Assembly: GCA_031550405.1 (NCBI GenBank)
Contig: JAVBOP010000155.1
Coordinates: 1 to 19,281 of the forward strand
From: JAVBOP01 sp031550405
GTDB taxonomy: Bacteria; Bacteroidota; Ignavibacteria; Kapaibacteriales; UBA2268
DNA: 19,281 bases
Direction: 5' to 3'
Shown in pieces: positions 7,569-14,843 of this stretch. The translations under genes and the position numbers were made by a program. Numbering within the stretch: position 1 is the stretch's first letter; every line of letters begins with the position of its first letter. The notes beneath the pieces were generated by a model. It was given only the letters and a program-made list of their open reading frames with translations, searched no databases and was not told the origin of the DNA.

Positions 7569-8492
7569 ATGATGAACTTAATTACGGCAAAAAAATTAAT
7601 TGATTTAACTAAAGCCAATGGATATCATACTGATAACAATATGAATGCCAAAAAAGCATTCAGTTTTTGCAAGAGAATTGCCAAAAGCCATTATGAAAAT
7701 TTCCCTGTTGCTTCATTATTAGTGCCGCATCGCCTGCGCCCGCACATATATGCGATATACGCATTTGCCCGCACAGGAGACGATATTAGCGATGAATTAA
7801 CAAAAATCATACCTGAACAAGATGCATTGGAGGCACTGAACAATTATGAACAAATGTTAATAAATCTATCCAATCCCAATAATACTAACGGTATAGCCAA
7901 TCCCATATTTCATGCTCTGAAAATTACTATTGATAAATTCAATATGCCAATAAGTATATTTCAAAGATTGCTTGCTGCGTTCAGGCAAGATATATTGTGC
8001 AGCCAATTTATTGATATGCACATGCTTATGAAATACTGCAATAACTCGGCAAATCCAATCGGTGAGCTTCTATTGTATTTATTTGATGAATGCAATGAAC
8101 AAAATTTGGCATACTCAAACGATATATGTTCTGCTCTGCAGCTAATTAATTTCTGGCAAGACATGTCCATAGATTTACCTCGCGGGCGATGCTATGTTCC
8201 TCAAGCATATCTATTGAAATATAACATAGATACAGCTAATATAAAATTGAATGAGGAGCTATTAACAGATTTATACGGCTATACATCTAATTTACTGTAT
8301 AATGGTAAAAACATATTAAACAGTGTTAATAATTTTCGCTTTAAACTGGAACTCGCCTTTATAATTAATGGCGGAGAAATGATAATGAAAAAATTATATG
8401 AAACAGGTGTTGATATATTGCATATACGTCCCAAGTTGTCAAAAAAAGATTGGCTCGCAACTATTGCTAAATCTTTAACCTTAGTTTCATAA
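7569..8492 (+). CDS. hpnC: Squalene/hydroxysqualene synthase, HpnC type
   Basis: Trans-isoprenyl synthase family. HpnC converts presqualene diphosphate, made by HpnD from farnesyl diphosphate, to hydroxysqualene on the route to squalene, hopanoids or related lipids. Of 307 residues, the segment SHYENFPVASLL with PHRLRPHIYAIYAFARTGDD is the HpnC signature. The first Asp-rich motif is D71-D72-x2-D75, and the second is NFWQDMSIDLPRGR (D198, D202), which binds diphosphate through Mg2+. Two adjacent ATGs begin the frame (7569, 7572) with no good ribosome site; the ATG at codon 25 is an alternative that starts at the conserved part. No hpnD or hpnE lies nearby, so the pathway must be completed elsewhere. 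A phytoene-synthase-like role is less likely. Confidence 0.82.
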   Translation: MMNLITAKKLIDLTKANGYHTDNNMNAKKAFSFCKRIAKSHYENFPVASLLVPHRLRPHIYAIYAFARTGDDISDELTKIIPEQDALEALNNYEQMLINLSNPNNTNGIANPIFHALKITIDKFNMPISIFQRLLAAFRQDILCSQFIDMHMLMKYCNNSANPIGELLLYLFDECNEQNLAYSNDICSALQLINFWQDMSIDLPRGRCYVPQAYLLKYNIDTANIKLNEELLTDLYGYTSNLLYNGKNILNSVNNFRFKLELAFIINGGEMIMKKLYETGVDILHIRPKLSKKDWLATIAKSLTLVS

Positions 8493-8580
8493 ATATCTCT
8501 AAAAGTAAAAATTAAATATTAAACATCTTGGTATAATTGTCGATATATCAATAGGTATATAATCACAGCGAGGTAATTTT

Positions 8581-9405
8581 ATGAAGGCAAATAATGCTAA
8601 CTTGCAAATAGATAATCACTTATACGGAAAATTCCTTGTGATAATTATTGCGGGCACAAAATACGTTATTCCATTAAAATATGTTAATGAAATTATTGTT
8701 GTTCCTGAGGTAACGATTGCACCACAAGCTGAAGAATGGATACGGGGAATAATTACCTTACGCGATAAGGTTATAACGCTGATTGACACGAGGAAGCGGC
8801 TGGGAATGCTTTCAAGGCACGAAGAATTTGTCGAACTTATGAATACTCGCGAGCGCGACCATATCCTTACTATTAACACATTGGAAGAATCCATAAGGAT
8901 GAAAAAAGATTTTCTCTTGCCAACAGATCCGAATGCCTGTGCTTTTGGGATATGGATTAATGGTGAATTGGCGGATAAAAATTTAAATGTTGCAATTCGC
9001 GATAAAATAGAAGAGATTTCCAAGCCTCATAGAATGATACACATAATAGGAGCGGCGGCTCTGGAGCTTGCAAAAAATGAGAAACGCGATGAAGCCCTTA
9101 AAAAAGTGGAATACATACAAAAGGTAGAAATGCCAAGGGTTAGCCAGCTTTTTACTGAACTCAAAAATGAATATACCAAAAAAGAAAATCGCGAGTGGGC
9201 GGTGATACTTGAGTATAACAAATCGAATATTGCCATCCTTGCAGATAATATTGATAAAATCAGCAATTTCGAGCCGGCAAGTTTGCAGCAAGGCTCGCTG
9301 ACGGACAGCAAAATGGTATTGGGCGTATATCATAACACTCAGGAAGAAATCTTCCAGGAAATAAATATTCCATATCTTCTCAAAGGAATCGAACCGAATA
9401 CATAA
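8581..9405 (+). CDS. CheW-like protein with an internal CZB (zinc-binding) domain
   Basis: Adaptor-type chemosensory protein of 274 residues. Residues 16-78 form the first half of a CheW fold (KYVIPLKYVNEIIVVPEV, then WIRGIITLRDKVITLIDTRKRLGM). Residues about 92-165 look like a chemoreceptor zinc-binding (CZB) four-helix domain: H94, C120 in ACAFGIWI, H150 and H154 (PHRMIH) reproduce its three-His one-Cys pattern with the HxxxH pair. From about 205 the CheW fold resumes (EWAVILEYNKSNIAILADNIDKI) and ends with IPYLLKG. A linking helix lies at 165-200. GAGG is 7 bases before the ATG. No cheA, receptor or other che gene is near. It may link zinc or oxidant sensing to a CheA array; partner and signal are inferred from the families. 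Confidence 0.82.
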   Translation: MKANNANLQIDNHLYGKFLVIIIAGTKYVIPLKYVNEIIVVPEVTIAPQAEEWIRGIITLRDKVITLIDTRKRLGMLSRHEEFVELMNTRERDHILTINTLEESIRMKKDFLLPTDPNACAFGIWINGELADKNLNVAIRDKIEEISKPHRMIHIIGAAALELAKNEKRDEALKKVEYIQKVEMPRVSQLFTELKNEYTKKENREWAVILEYNKSNIAILADNIDKISNFEPASLQQGSLTDSKMVLGVYHNTQEEIFQEINIPYLLKGIEPNT

Positions 9406-9448
9406 AATATGCACTATGATATTATTGTTTTATGAATATTTTTTAATA

Positions 9449-9474
9449 AATCTGCAGGCATATATTTGCAGATT
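9449..9474 (+). terminator. Hairpin between the CheW-CZB gene and glyS
   Basis: Perfect 8-bp arms AATCTGCA (9449-9456) and TGCAGATT (9467-9474) around a 10-base loop, 44 bases after the stop at 9405. There is no proper U-run after it, so it may be a weak terminator, an mRNA-end structure or a processing site. It suggests that glyS is a separate transcription unit. Confidence 0.4.
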
Positions 9475-9542
9475 GTTAATTACATTCTTCGTATTTTAGC
9501 ATTATATATAATTTTACAATTAACATTAAGGAAAAAGAAAAT

Positions 9543-10964
9543 ATGTTTAAATTAGATACAATTATTTCACTTGCGAAAAGGCGCGGATTTGTTTTTCAAT
9601 CGTCGGAAATATATGGCGGCATTAATGGTTGCTGGGATTATGGACCGCTTGGCGTCGAGCTGCTTTTGAATATTAAAGATGCGTGGTGGAAGGCGATGAC
9701 TTTTCGCGATGACATCGAAGGCGTTGATGCGTCAATTCTTATGCACCCGAAAGTTTGGGAAGCATCGGGTCATATAACCCAGTTTTCCGACCCGATGATA
9801 GACAATAAGACCAGCAAAGCACGCCATCGTGCCGACAATCTTATCGAAGATTTTATTGCAAAATTGCGCAAGAAAAATAAGAACGATATTGCTGACGATT
9901 GTGAACAAAAATTAACCAAAGCTCAAGATCCTGCCGATTTTTATAAAATTATTATGGATTTTCAAATTCCTGACCCTGTTTCCGGTACGACCGATTGGAC
10001 AGATGTTCGCAATTTTAATCTTATGTTCAAAACATTTCTTGGTCCGCTTGATGACACAAGCTCAACCATATATTTGCGTCCTGAGTCTGCACAAGGTATC
10101 TTCGTTAATTTTAAGAATGTTATGGAATCTGGTCGCCAAAAAGTGCCGTTTGGAATTGCGCAAATCGGCAAAGCATTTCGCAATGAAATTAACACAAAAA
10201 ATTTCCTTTTCCGCACACGTGAATTCGAACAAATGGAAATGCAATATTTCGTAAAACCCGGCGACGAAAAAGAATGGTTCGATTATTGGAAGGAAATGCG
10301 CTGGAATTGGTACATTCAATATGGCATGAAACCGGAGCGTTTGAAGTGGAAATTACATGACAAATTGGCACATTATGCAAATCATGCCATTGATATTGAG
10401 TTTGAATTTCCGTTTGGTTTTGGCGAAATCGAGGGCATTCATTCCCGTACGGATTTCGATTTGAAGGCACACCAAGCTCTTTCCGGCAAAAAATTGGAAT
10501 ATGTGGATACAGTTACAAAAGACCGCTTTGTGCCTTATGTTATTGAGACTTCCGGTGGCGTGTCGCGTGGACTCATGGCGTTTTTATGCAATGCGTATGA
10601 CGAAGAAGAGCCGACAACTGAGGAGGAAAAAGGTGAAAAACGTGTCGTTTTGCGTTTCCATCCGAAGCTCGCACCTGTGCAAGTGGCAGTATTTCCGTTG
10701 GTTAACAAAGATGGAATGCCGGAAAAAGCTCATGCCATTTATAAGGATTTGCAGAAGAATTTCAAAGTGCAATATGACACATCAGGAGCGATAGGTCGCC
10801 GTTATCGTCGTCAGGACGAAATTGGCACGCCATATTGCATCACGATTGATGGCGACAGCTTAGTAAACAACACCGTTACAATTCGCGAACGTGATTCTAT
10901 GAAACAGGAATTAATAAATATTGATAATATTAAGTCATATTTATTTGATAAATTTGCGTTGTAA
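9543..10964 (+). CDS. glyS: Glycyl-tRNA synthetase (homodimeric class II type)
   Basis: Charges tRNA-Gly with glycine in the cytosol. The 473-residue protein is the alpha2 (eukaryote/archaea-like) form found in Bacteroidota and relatives, not the two-subunit GlyQ/GlyS form. Visible are the N-terminal FVFQSSEIYGGINGCWDYGP, RPESAQGIFVNFKNV, motif 2 in GKAFRNEI through FRTREFEQMEMQYF, EIEGIHSRTDFDL, and motif 3 in SGGVSRGLMAFL. These are followed by the anticodon-binding domain (LAPVQVAVFPLV, then GAIGRRYRRQDEIGTPYCIT). AAGGA lies upstream of the ATG at usable spacing. Nothing in the active-site motifs is missing. It stands alone, after a hairpin and before an oppositely oriented gene. Confidence 0.97.
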   Translation: MFKLDTIISLAKRRGFVFQSSEIYGGINGCWDYGPLGVELLLNIKDAWWKAMTFRDDIEGVDASILMHPKVWEASGHITQFSDPMIDNKTSKARHRADNLIEDFIAKLRKKNKNDIADDCEQKLTKAQDPADFYKIIMDFQIPDPVSGTTDWTDVRNFNLMFKTFLGPLDDTSSTIYLRPESAQGIFVNFKNVMESGRQKVPFGIAQIGKAFRNEINTKNFLFRTREFEQMEMQYFVKPGDEKEWFDYWKEMRWNWYIQYGMKPERLKWKLHDKLAHYANHAIDIEFEFPFGFGEIEGIHSRTDFDLKAHQALSGKKLEYVDTVTKDRFVPYVIETSGGVSRGLMAFLCNAYDEEEPTTEEEKGEKRVVLRFHPKLAPVQVAVFPLVNKDGMPEKAHAIYKDLQKNFKVQYDTSGAIGRRYRRQDEIGTPYCITIDGDSLVNNTVTIRERDSMKQELINIDNIKSYLFDKFAL

Positions 10965-11040
10965 AGCCTGAATACATATTTATCTATTTATAATTCAGTC
11001 GCTGTCAAAAGATTTTGCAAACTGTTTTGCAACGGATGGA

Positions 11041-11080
11041 GAGGATACTTCCCGCCACTATTACCTGCAATAGTATCTCG
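11041..11080. terminator. Possible hairpin between convergent glyS and the lipoprotein gene
   Basis: GATACT (11044-11049) can pair with AGTATC (11072-11077). An alternative inner stem pairs ACTATT (11057-11062) with AATAGT (11069-11074). It lies between two convergent genes where a bidirectional terminator would be expected, but there is no clear U-run on either strand. Confidence 0.3.
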
Positions 11081-11087
11081 TATCATA

Positions 11088-12902
11088 TTATTGCTTTTCT
11101 TCTATATAGTTCAGGGAGATTTTGACGCGGCGCTTTAGCTCAAGATCTATGTTTTCGGTTGCATCGACGCCCATGCCCTCGATGCTCCATGCTATCATAC
11201 GCTCCAATTCTTCGGCTGGATATATCTTTGCAAGCTCTTCCTCAAAGTATTTTGCGGTATAATAAGCTCGCAGGCTTGATAGAATATTATTGTCCATCCG
11301 CGTGCCTTTTTTCAAATGCAAGTTGAATTTATTGTCATCTATATCTGCATCTGAATACTCCGCATTGGGCGAAATTTGCCTTGGATCCGCCCAGCCCTGC
11401 ACATTGATTTGCAGGACGCCATTTTGCTTTGCCTCACATAAATTGGTCAAATTGGCTATCATATTGGCAATATACCTGACAACATCGTTCAAGCCCGCTT
11501 CCACCTGCGAGGTGAACTCATCATAATTATGCCCGGGATTCTCTATATACTTTGTTTTATTGTCTGTCCCTACTAAATTATAACTGAATTTCAATCGCAG
11601 TGCCTCAAGATTGGTCTCGGTATTAGGCTTGTAGTAACCAGTAACAAAATAAGGTATTTCCACTTCCGTCAGCTCCAGTTCGGCATGTTTTTCGGGTATC
11701 TTCATATCCACTATAACCACGACCGTCGTGCTGTCAGAACATGGCGTCGAGAAGTTGTATATATTTTTGCGGTTAGGATAGCATCTGTTTTTATAGTCTA
11801 TAGTATAGCTGCTATAAGGCTGTACCGCACCGAGATTGAATGTTCCATCGGCAGCAACCGCTGCATGAGACAGTATACCATCGTTATTATCTTTCAAAAA
11901 TATATCTCCATCAAGGGCAATTTTGGGATCTGCATTGGATATTTTGCCTGTGAGCAGAACGGGACCGCACAAATGGAAGGAATATATATCCTTGCCGCCG
12001 CACCCGCCGCGTCTGTTGGATGCTAAATATATTATATTGTTATATATTGCAGGACCTGTTTCATCTGCTTCAGAATTGATTGGATAACTGTATGCGCTTG
12101 GATTTATCCACGTTTTACTGGTAGAATCGTATTCCGCCACTATTATGTCAAAATCCGTTCTGTCCTTGTTATGCCCGTTGGAGGCAAAAAGCAGCGACTG
12201 GTTAGGCAAAAAGTATGGCGTGTAGTCCGTCGCCTTGGTATTAACGCCTGCACCGGCATTTATCGGCTCGCTCCAAAGATTTTCCCCATCTCTGGCAGCA
12301 TACCATAAGTCTATATCTCCAATACTGTTAGGCCTATCTGAAGAGAACATAAGTATTTTTCCATCGGGCGAGATAGCAGGATGGGATTCGTAGTGCTGCG
12401 AATTAACAGGCAGGGAAACGGGATACGACCACGTGTTGCTTGCCATATCCAGCTCTGAATAGAATATATCGCGGCTCAAGCGACCTTTTTTGGGCAGTGC
12501 AGCAAAATATAGCTCCAGCTTGCCGGTTGCATTGTTATAATAGAACACAGGCAGTCCGGCATGGCGAAAAGCGTTGGTATCATTAAGCGGAAAGGAAGGG
12601 TCAGTAATACGTTCCACACCGCTGTTGAGGTCATGCAGCAGTGCCCTGCTTATAGCCTCATTAGTGCCTTGATCGTATCTTGTTGTAGTATAATACAGAT
12701 AGTCGTTTGTATCAATATTAGCATGGTTTGCCTTCACTTCTTCAGGCAGCACCAGTACGCTTGGCGAGTGCTCATCCAAATTGCTGTTTATGATACTTCC
12801 TAAATTTCCAAGCTCGTTATTTTCCTTGCAGTTATCAACAGTTTTGCAGGAATTGCACGCTACCGTTAATATCAGCAATATGATTATTAAATTTTTGTTC
12901 AT
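11088..12902 (-). CDS. PD40-repeat / OmpA-like outer-membrane lipoprotein (PorE-like)
   Basis: 604 residues. The N-terminus (MNKNLIIILLILTVACNSC) is a signal peptide with cysteines at 16 and 19; C16 could be lipidated, although the lipobox has Thr rather than Leu at -3. Three PD40/WD40-like blades are visible: YESHPAISPDGKILMFSSDR (171-190), YTPYFLPNQSLLFASNG (about 227-243) and ETGPAIYNNIIYLASNRRGG (281-300), the last followed by KDIYSF. A small carboxypeptidase-regulatory-like domain follows (about 315-395). The C-terminal part (about 410-604) is OmpA-like, with GWADPRQ, NNILSSLRAYYTAKYF and ELKRRVKISL, a peptidoglycan-binding layout with an insert of about 30 residues. PD40, regulatory-like and OmpA domains in this order resemble T9SS accessory PorE without its TPR part. 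The exact role is inferred. Confidence 0.75.
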   Translation of the reverse strand: MNKNLIIILLILTVACNSCKTVDNCKENNELGNLGSIINSNLDEHSPSVLVLPEEVKANHANIDTNDYLYYTTTRYDQGTNEAISRALLHDLNSGVERITDPSFPLNDTNAFRHAGLPVFYYNNATGKLELYFAALPKKGRLSRDIFYSELDMASNTWSYPVSLPVNSQHYESHPAISPDGKILMFSSDRPNSIGDIDLWYAARDGENLWSEPINAGAGVNTKATDYTPYFLPNQSLLFASNGHNKDRTDFDIIVAEYDSTSKTWINPSAYSYPINSEADETGPAIYNNIIYLASNRRGGCGGKDIYSFHLCGPVLLTGKISNADPKIALDGDIFLKDNNDGILSHAAVAADGTFNLGAVQPYSSYTIDYKNRCYPNRKNIYNFSTPCSDSTTVVVIVDMKIPEKHAELELTEVEIPYFVTGYYKPNTETNLEALRLKFSYNLVGTDNKTKYIENPGHNYDEFTSQVEAGLNDVVRYIANMIANLTNLCEAKQNGVLQINVQGWADPRQISPNAEYSDADIDDNKFNLHLKKGTRMDNNILSSLRAYYTAKYFEEELAKIYPAEELERMIAWSIEGMGVDATENIDLELKRRVKISLNYIEEKQ

Positions 12903-13009
12903 AATTGTCAGGATTAATACATGATACGATTAATAAGATATCGGTAAAAACACCAAAAAATTGAGGATATTATTAATGGGAAATCATATTGCAATTTTTA
13001 AAAAATACT

Positions 13010-13804
13010 TCATGCCAGCGATAAATATAACTGCTTTAGCTGGGTTGCCATGGCGACGTTGTGGACGCGGATGATTGCAATTGCATTGGTTTGCAGTAAA
13101 AGAGAATGCAAAAGCATGGTTGCGGTATCGCGTTCAGCGGGATTTTCAATTTGCGTGATTTGTCCAATAAAACGCTTGCGGGAAATGCCAAGAAGTTGCG
13201 GAACGCCTAATGTGTTAAAAGAGGATAAATTCTTTAAAAGCGTTATGTTATGTTCATAATTCTTGGCAAAGCCAATGCCAGTATCAGCTATTATTTCCTG
13301 CACTCCTTTCTGCCGGGCAAACGCTATTTGCCGTTGTAAAAATTCGTAAACTTCGGAAAGCACATCGTTATAATGTGGATTGTCCTGCATATTTTCAGGA
13401 CAATTTTTACTGTGCATGATAATAAGCTTTGCATTATGTCTGGCAGCTAAAGATGCAATATCAGGTTGATATGCAAGCCCTGAAATATCATTGAGATATG
13501 AAGCTCCAACATCCAGAGCAGCCTCTGCAACTTCGGCTTTGCGCGTATCGATTGATACAGGAATATGGGGAAAATTTTTACGAATCAGTTTAACAATTGG
13601 CAAGATTCTATCAAGCTCAATATTTGCCGGTACATCTTCAGCACCGGGGCGCGTGCTTTCGCCGCCAATATCAATAATATCAGCGCCATCAGCAATCAGT
13701 CTTGCTGCCTTAAGGTATAGTTTTTTTTGATTTACAGCACCATCTCCATCTGAAAACGAGTCGGGCGTGGCATTTATAATTCCCATGATTTTAGGAAAAT
13801 CCAT
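13010..13804 (-). CDS. folP: Dihydropteroate synthase
   Basis: Condenses 6-hydroxymethyl-7,8-dihydropterin diphosphate with p-aminobenzoate to dihydropteroate in folate synthesis; it is the sulfonamide target. The 264 residues match the usual length. The TIM-barrel signatures are complete: GIINATPDSFSDG at 8-20, DIIDIGGESTRPGAE at 42-56, VSIDTRKAEVA at 83-93, NDISGL at 105-110, IADTGIGFAKN, LLGISRKRFIG and the terminal IIRVHN. The ATG at 13804 gives the standard start, with no clear ribosome site before it. It is divergent from ispD (122 bases apart) and 107 bases upstream of the lipoprotein gene on the same strand, so a shared transcript with that gene is possible though functionally unrelated. 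Confidence 0.96.
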   Translation of the reverse strand: MDFPKIMGIINATPDSFSDGDGAVNQKKLYLKAARLIADGADIIDIGGESTRPGAEDVPANIELDRILPIVKLIRKNFPHIPVSIDTRKAEVAEAALDVGASYLNDISGLAYQPDIASLAARHNAKLIIMHSKNCPENMQDNPHYNDVLSEVYEFLQRQIAFARQKGVQEIIADTGIGFAKNYEHNITLLKNLSSFNTLGVPQLLGISRKRFIGQITQIENPAERDTATMLLHSLLLQTNAIAIIRVHNVAMATQLKQLYLSLA

Positions 13805-13892
13805 AGTGCATTGCTTAATATTTTCAAAAAATAATTGCGATTTTTTTTAATGCAAAAATACGTATCTTACACATTATTTTCAGCATTTTTTG

Positions 13893-13900
13893 TATTTTTG
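13893..13900 (+). promoter_or_regulatory. Possible -7 box for ispD
   Basis: TATTTTTG fits the Bacteroidota TAnnTTTG consensus and ends 26 bases before the ispD ATG. It lies in a stuttering ATTTTTGTATTTTTGTATTT stretch, so the match could come from low complexity. No good -33 element was seen. Confidence 0.25.
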
Positions 13901-13926
13901 TATTTTGTATAAAATTGGAAAAATAA

Positions 13927-14610
13927 ATGAAAACATCTGTGATTATACCTGCTGCCGGACTCGGAAAAAGATTTGGCAGCGAAATACCCAAGCAATTTCT
14001 TGAAATCGATGGAATACCAATGATTATCAGAACCATCAAGCTTTTTGACAGAATTGACGACGTCGAATCCATCGTTATTCCGGTACACAATGAATGGTTT
14101 ACATATACAAAAGAGCTGGTTGCAAAATTCAATTGTTCAAAGGTCAAGGAAATTACAATTGGCGGCAAAGAAAGGCAGGAAACCGTATTCAATGGATTGC
14201 ACTTGAAGCCTGCTCAGGATTCTGAAATAATTTTAATTCATGATGCCGTACGCCCATTTACCAGCGCAACCTTAATACAAAGCGTGATAGATGCGGCGGA
14301 AGAATACGGTGCGGCAATTCCGGCGATTGCCCCATACGATACCGTGAAGGAGAAAAGCAGCAAGGAATTTGTTGTAAAGACCTTGGATAGAAACAAGTTG
14401 GTGATGGCGCAAACCCCTCAGGGCTATTGGACAAACATGGTAATTGATGCTTACACAAAAGGCGTGAAAGCCGGTTTTTCCGGAACAGATTCCGCTTCTT
14501 TCGTGGAATTTATCGGATATAAAGTTTATATTGTTGCGGGCGAAGCGGCCAATTTCAAAATTACAACCCAGGCAGATTATAATTATGCTAAATCCATGCT
14601 TGCAGAATAA
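13927..14610 (+). CDS. ispD: 2-C-methyl-D-erythritol 4-phosphate cytidylyltransferase
   Basis: Third enzyme of the MEP isoprenoid pathway: joins CTP and 2-C-methyl-D-erythritol 4-phosphate to give CDP-methylerythritol. At 227 residues it is of normal length. Visible are the nucleotide-binding N-terminus IIPAAGLGKRFGSEIPKQF at 6-24, GGKERQETVFNGL at 79-91, the metal-binding HDAVRPF at 105-111, and RNKLVMAQTPQGYW at 155-168. This supplies the precursors used by prenyl synthases such as the HpnC-type enzyme in this window, although the two genes are about 5 kb apart and not co-transcribed. No ispF is fused or adjacent. A strong intrinsic terminator follows 25 bases after the stop, so ispD is a single-gene unit. 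Confidence 0.95.
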   Translation: MKTSVIIPAAGLGKRFGSEIPKQFLEIDGIPMIIRTIKLFDRIDDVESIVIPVHNEWFTYTKELVAKFNCSKVKEITIGGKERQETVFNGLHLKPAQDSEIILIHDAVRPFTSATLIQSVIDAAEEYGAAIPAIAPYDTVKEKSSKEFVVKTLDRNKLVMAQTPQGYWTNMVIDAYTKGVKAGFSGTDSASFVEFIGYKVYIVAGEAANFKITTQADYNYAKSMLAE

Positions 14611-14635
14611 TTAAAAAAAATCACAAAATCACATT

Positions 14636-14686
14636 AAAGCCGATACAGCGCAATAACTCATTCAGTGCGTGATATCGGCTTTTTTT
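14636..14686 (+). terminator. Intrinsic terminator of ispD
   Basis: Perfect 10-bp stem AAAGCCGATA (14636-14645) with TATCGGCTTT (14673-14682). An inner CGCA/TGCG pairing lies across a small internal loop, and the outer stem runs into seven T. It isolates ispD from the downstream PBP gene. Confidence 0.88.
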
Positions 14687-14742
14687 GCATAATTTCCAAT
14701 AATTTTTGTGGAAGCGGCGGTATCTGTATCCTTTCTTTTGCG

Positions 14743-14750
14743 TATATTTG
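14743..14750 (+). promoter_or_regulatory. Possible -7 box for the PBP gene
   Basis: TATATTTG matches TAnnTTTG and sits between the ispD terminator and the PBP start. It would give a leader of roughly 85 bases that contains the inverted repeat at 14806-14825. No convincing -33 element was seen. Confidence 0.28.
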
Positions 14751-14805
14751 TATGCACTTTCTAACCTCAAAAAGCAACAATACGATTGACTGTAAAATTT
14801 AAAAA

Positions 14806-14825
14806 TTATGAATAAAAATTCATAA
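14806..14825. repeat. Inverted repeat, copy 2 of the four-copy family
   Basis: Perfect arms TTATGAAT (14806-14813) and ATTCATAA (14818-14825) around AAAA, ending 18 bases before the PBP ATG, where a ribosome site would be expected but none is seen. Confidence 0.65.
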
Positions 14826-14843
14826 ACAATGGCGTAATATCCA

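Noticed and set aside
8983..9414. 143-codon open frame on the minus strand opposite the CheW-CZB gene
   Set aside because: It lies wholly antisense to a gene with clear domain motifs, its translation is Phe/Ile-rich without recognisable motifs, and it has no start context.
11015..11032. Hairpin TTGCAAA/TTTGCAA after glyS
   Set aside because: Short AT-rich stem without U-run; as likely by chance as functional.
13824..14192. 122-codon minus-strand frame overlapping the ispD start and folP-ispD gap
   Set aside because: It is a shadow of ispD; the low-complexity FALKKIAIIF-type tail comes from the T-rich intergenic DNA.
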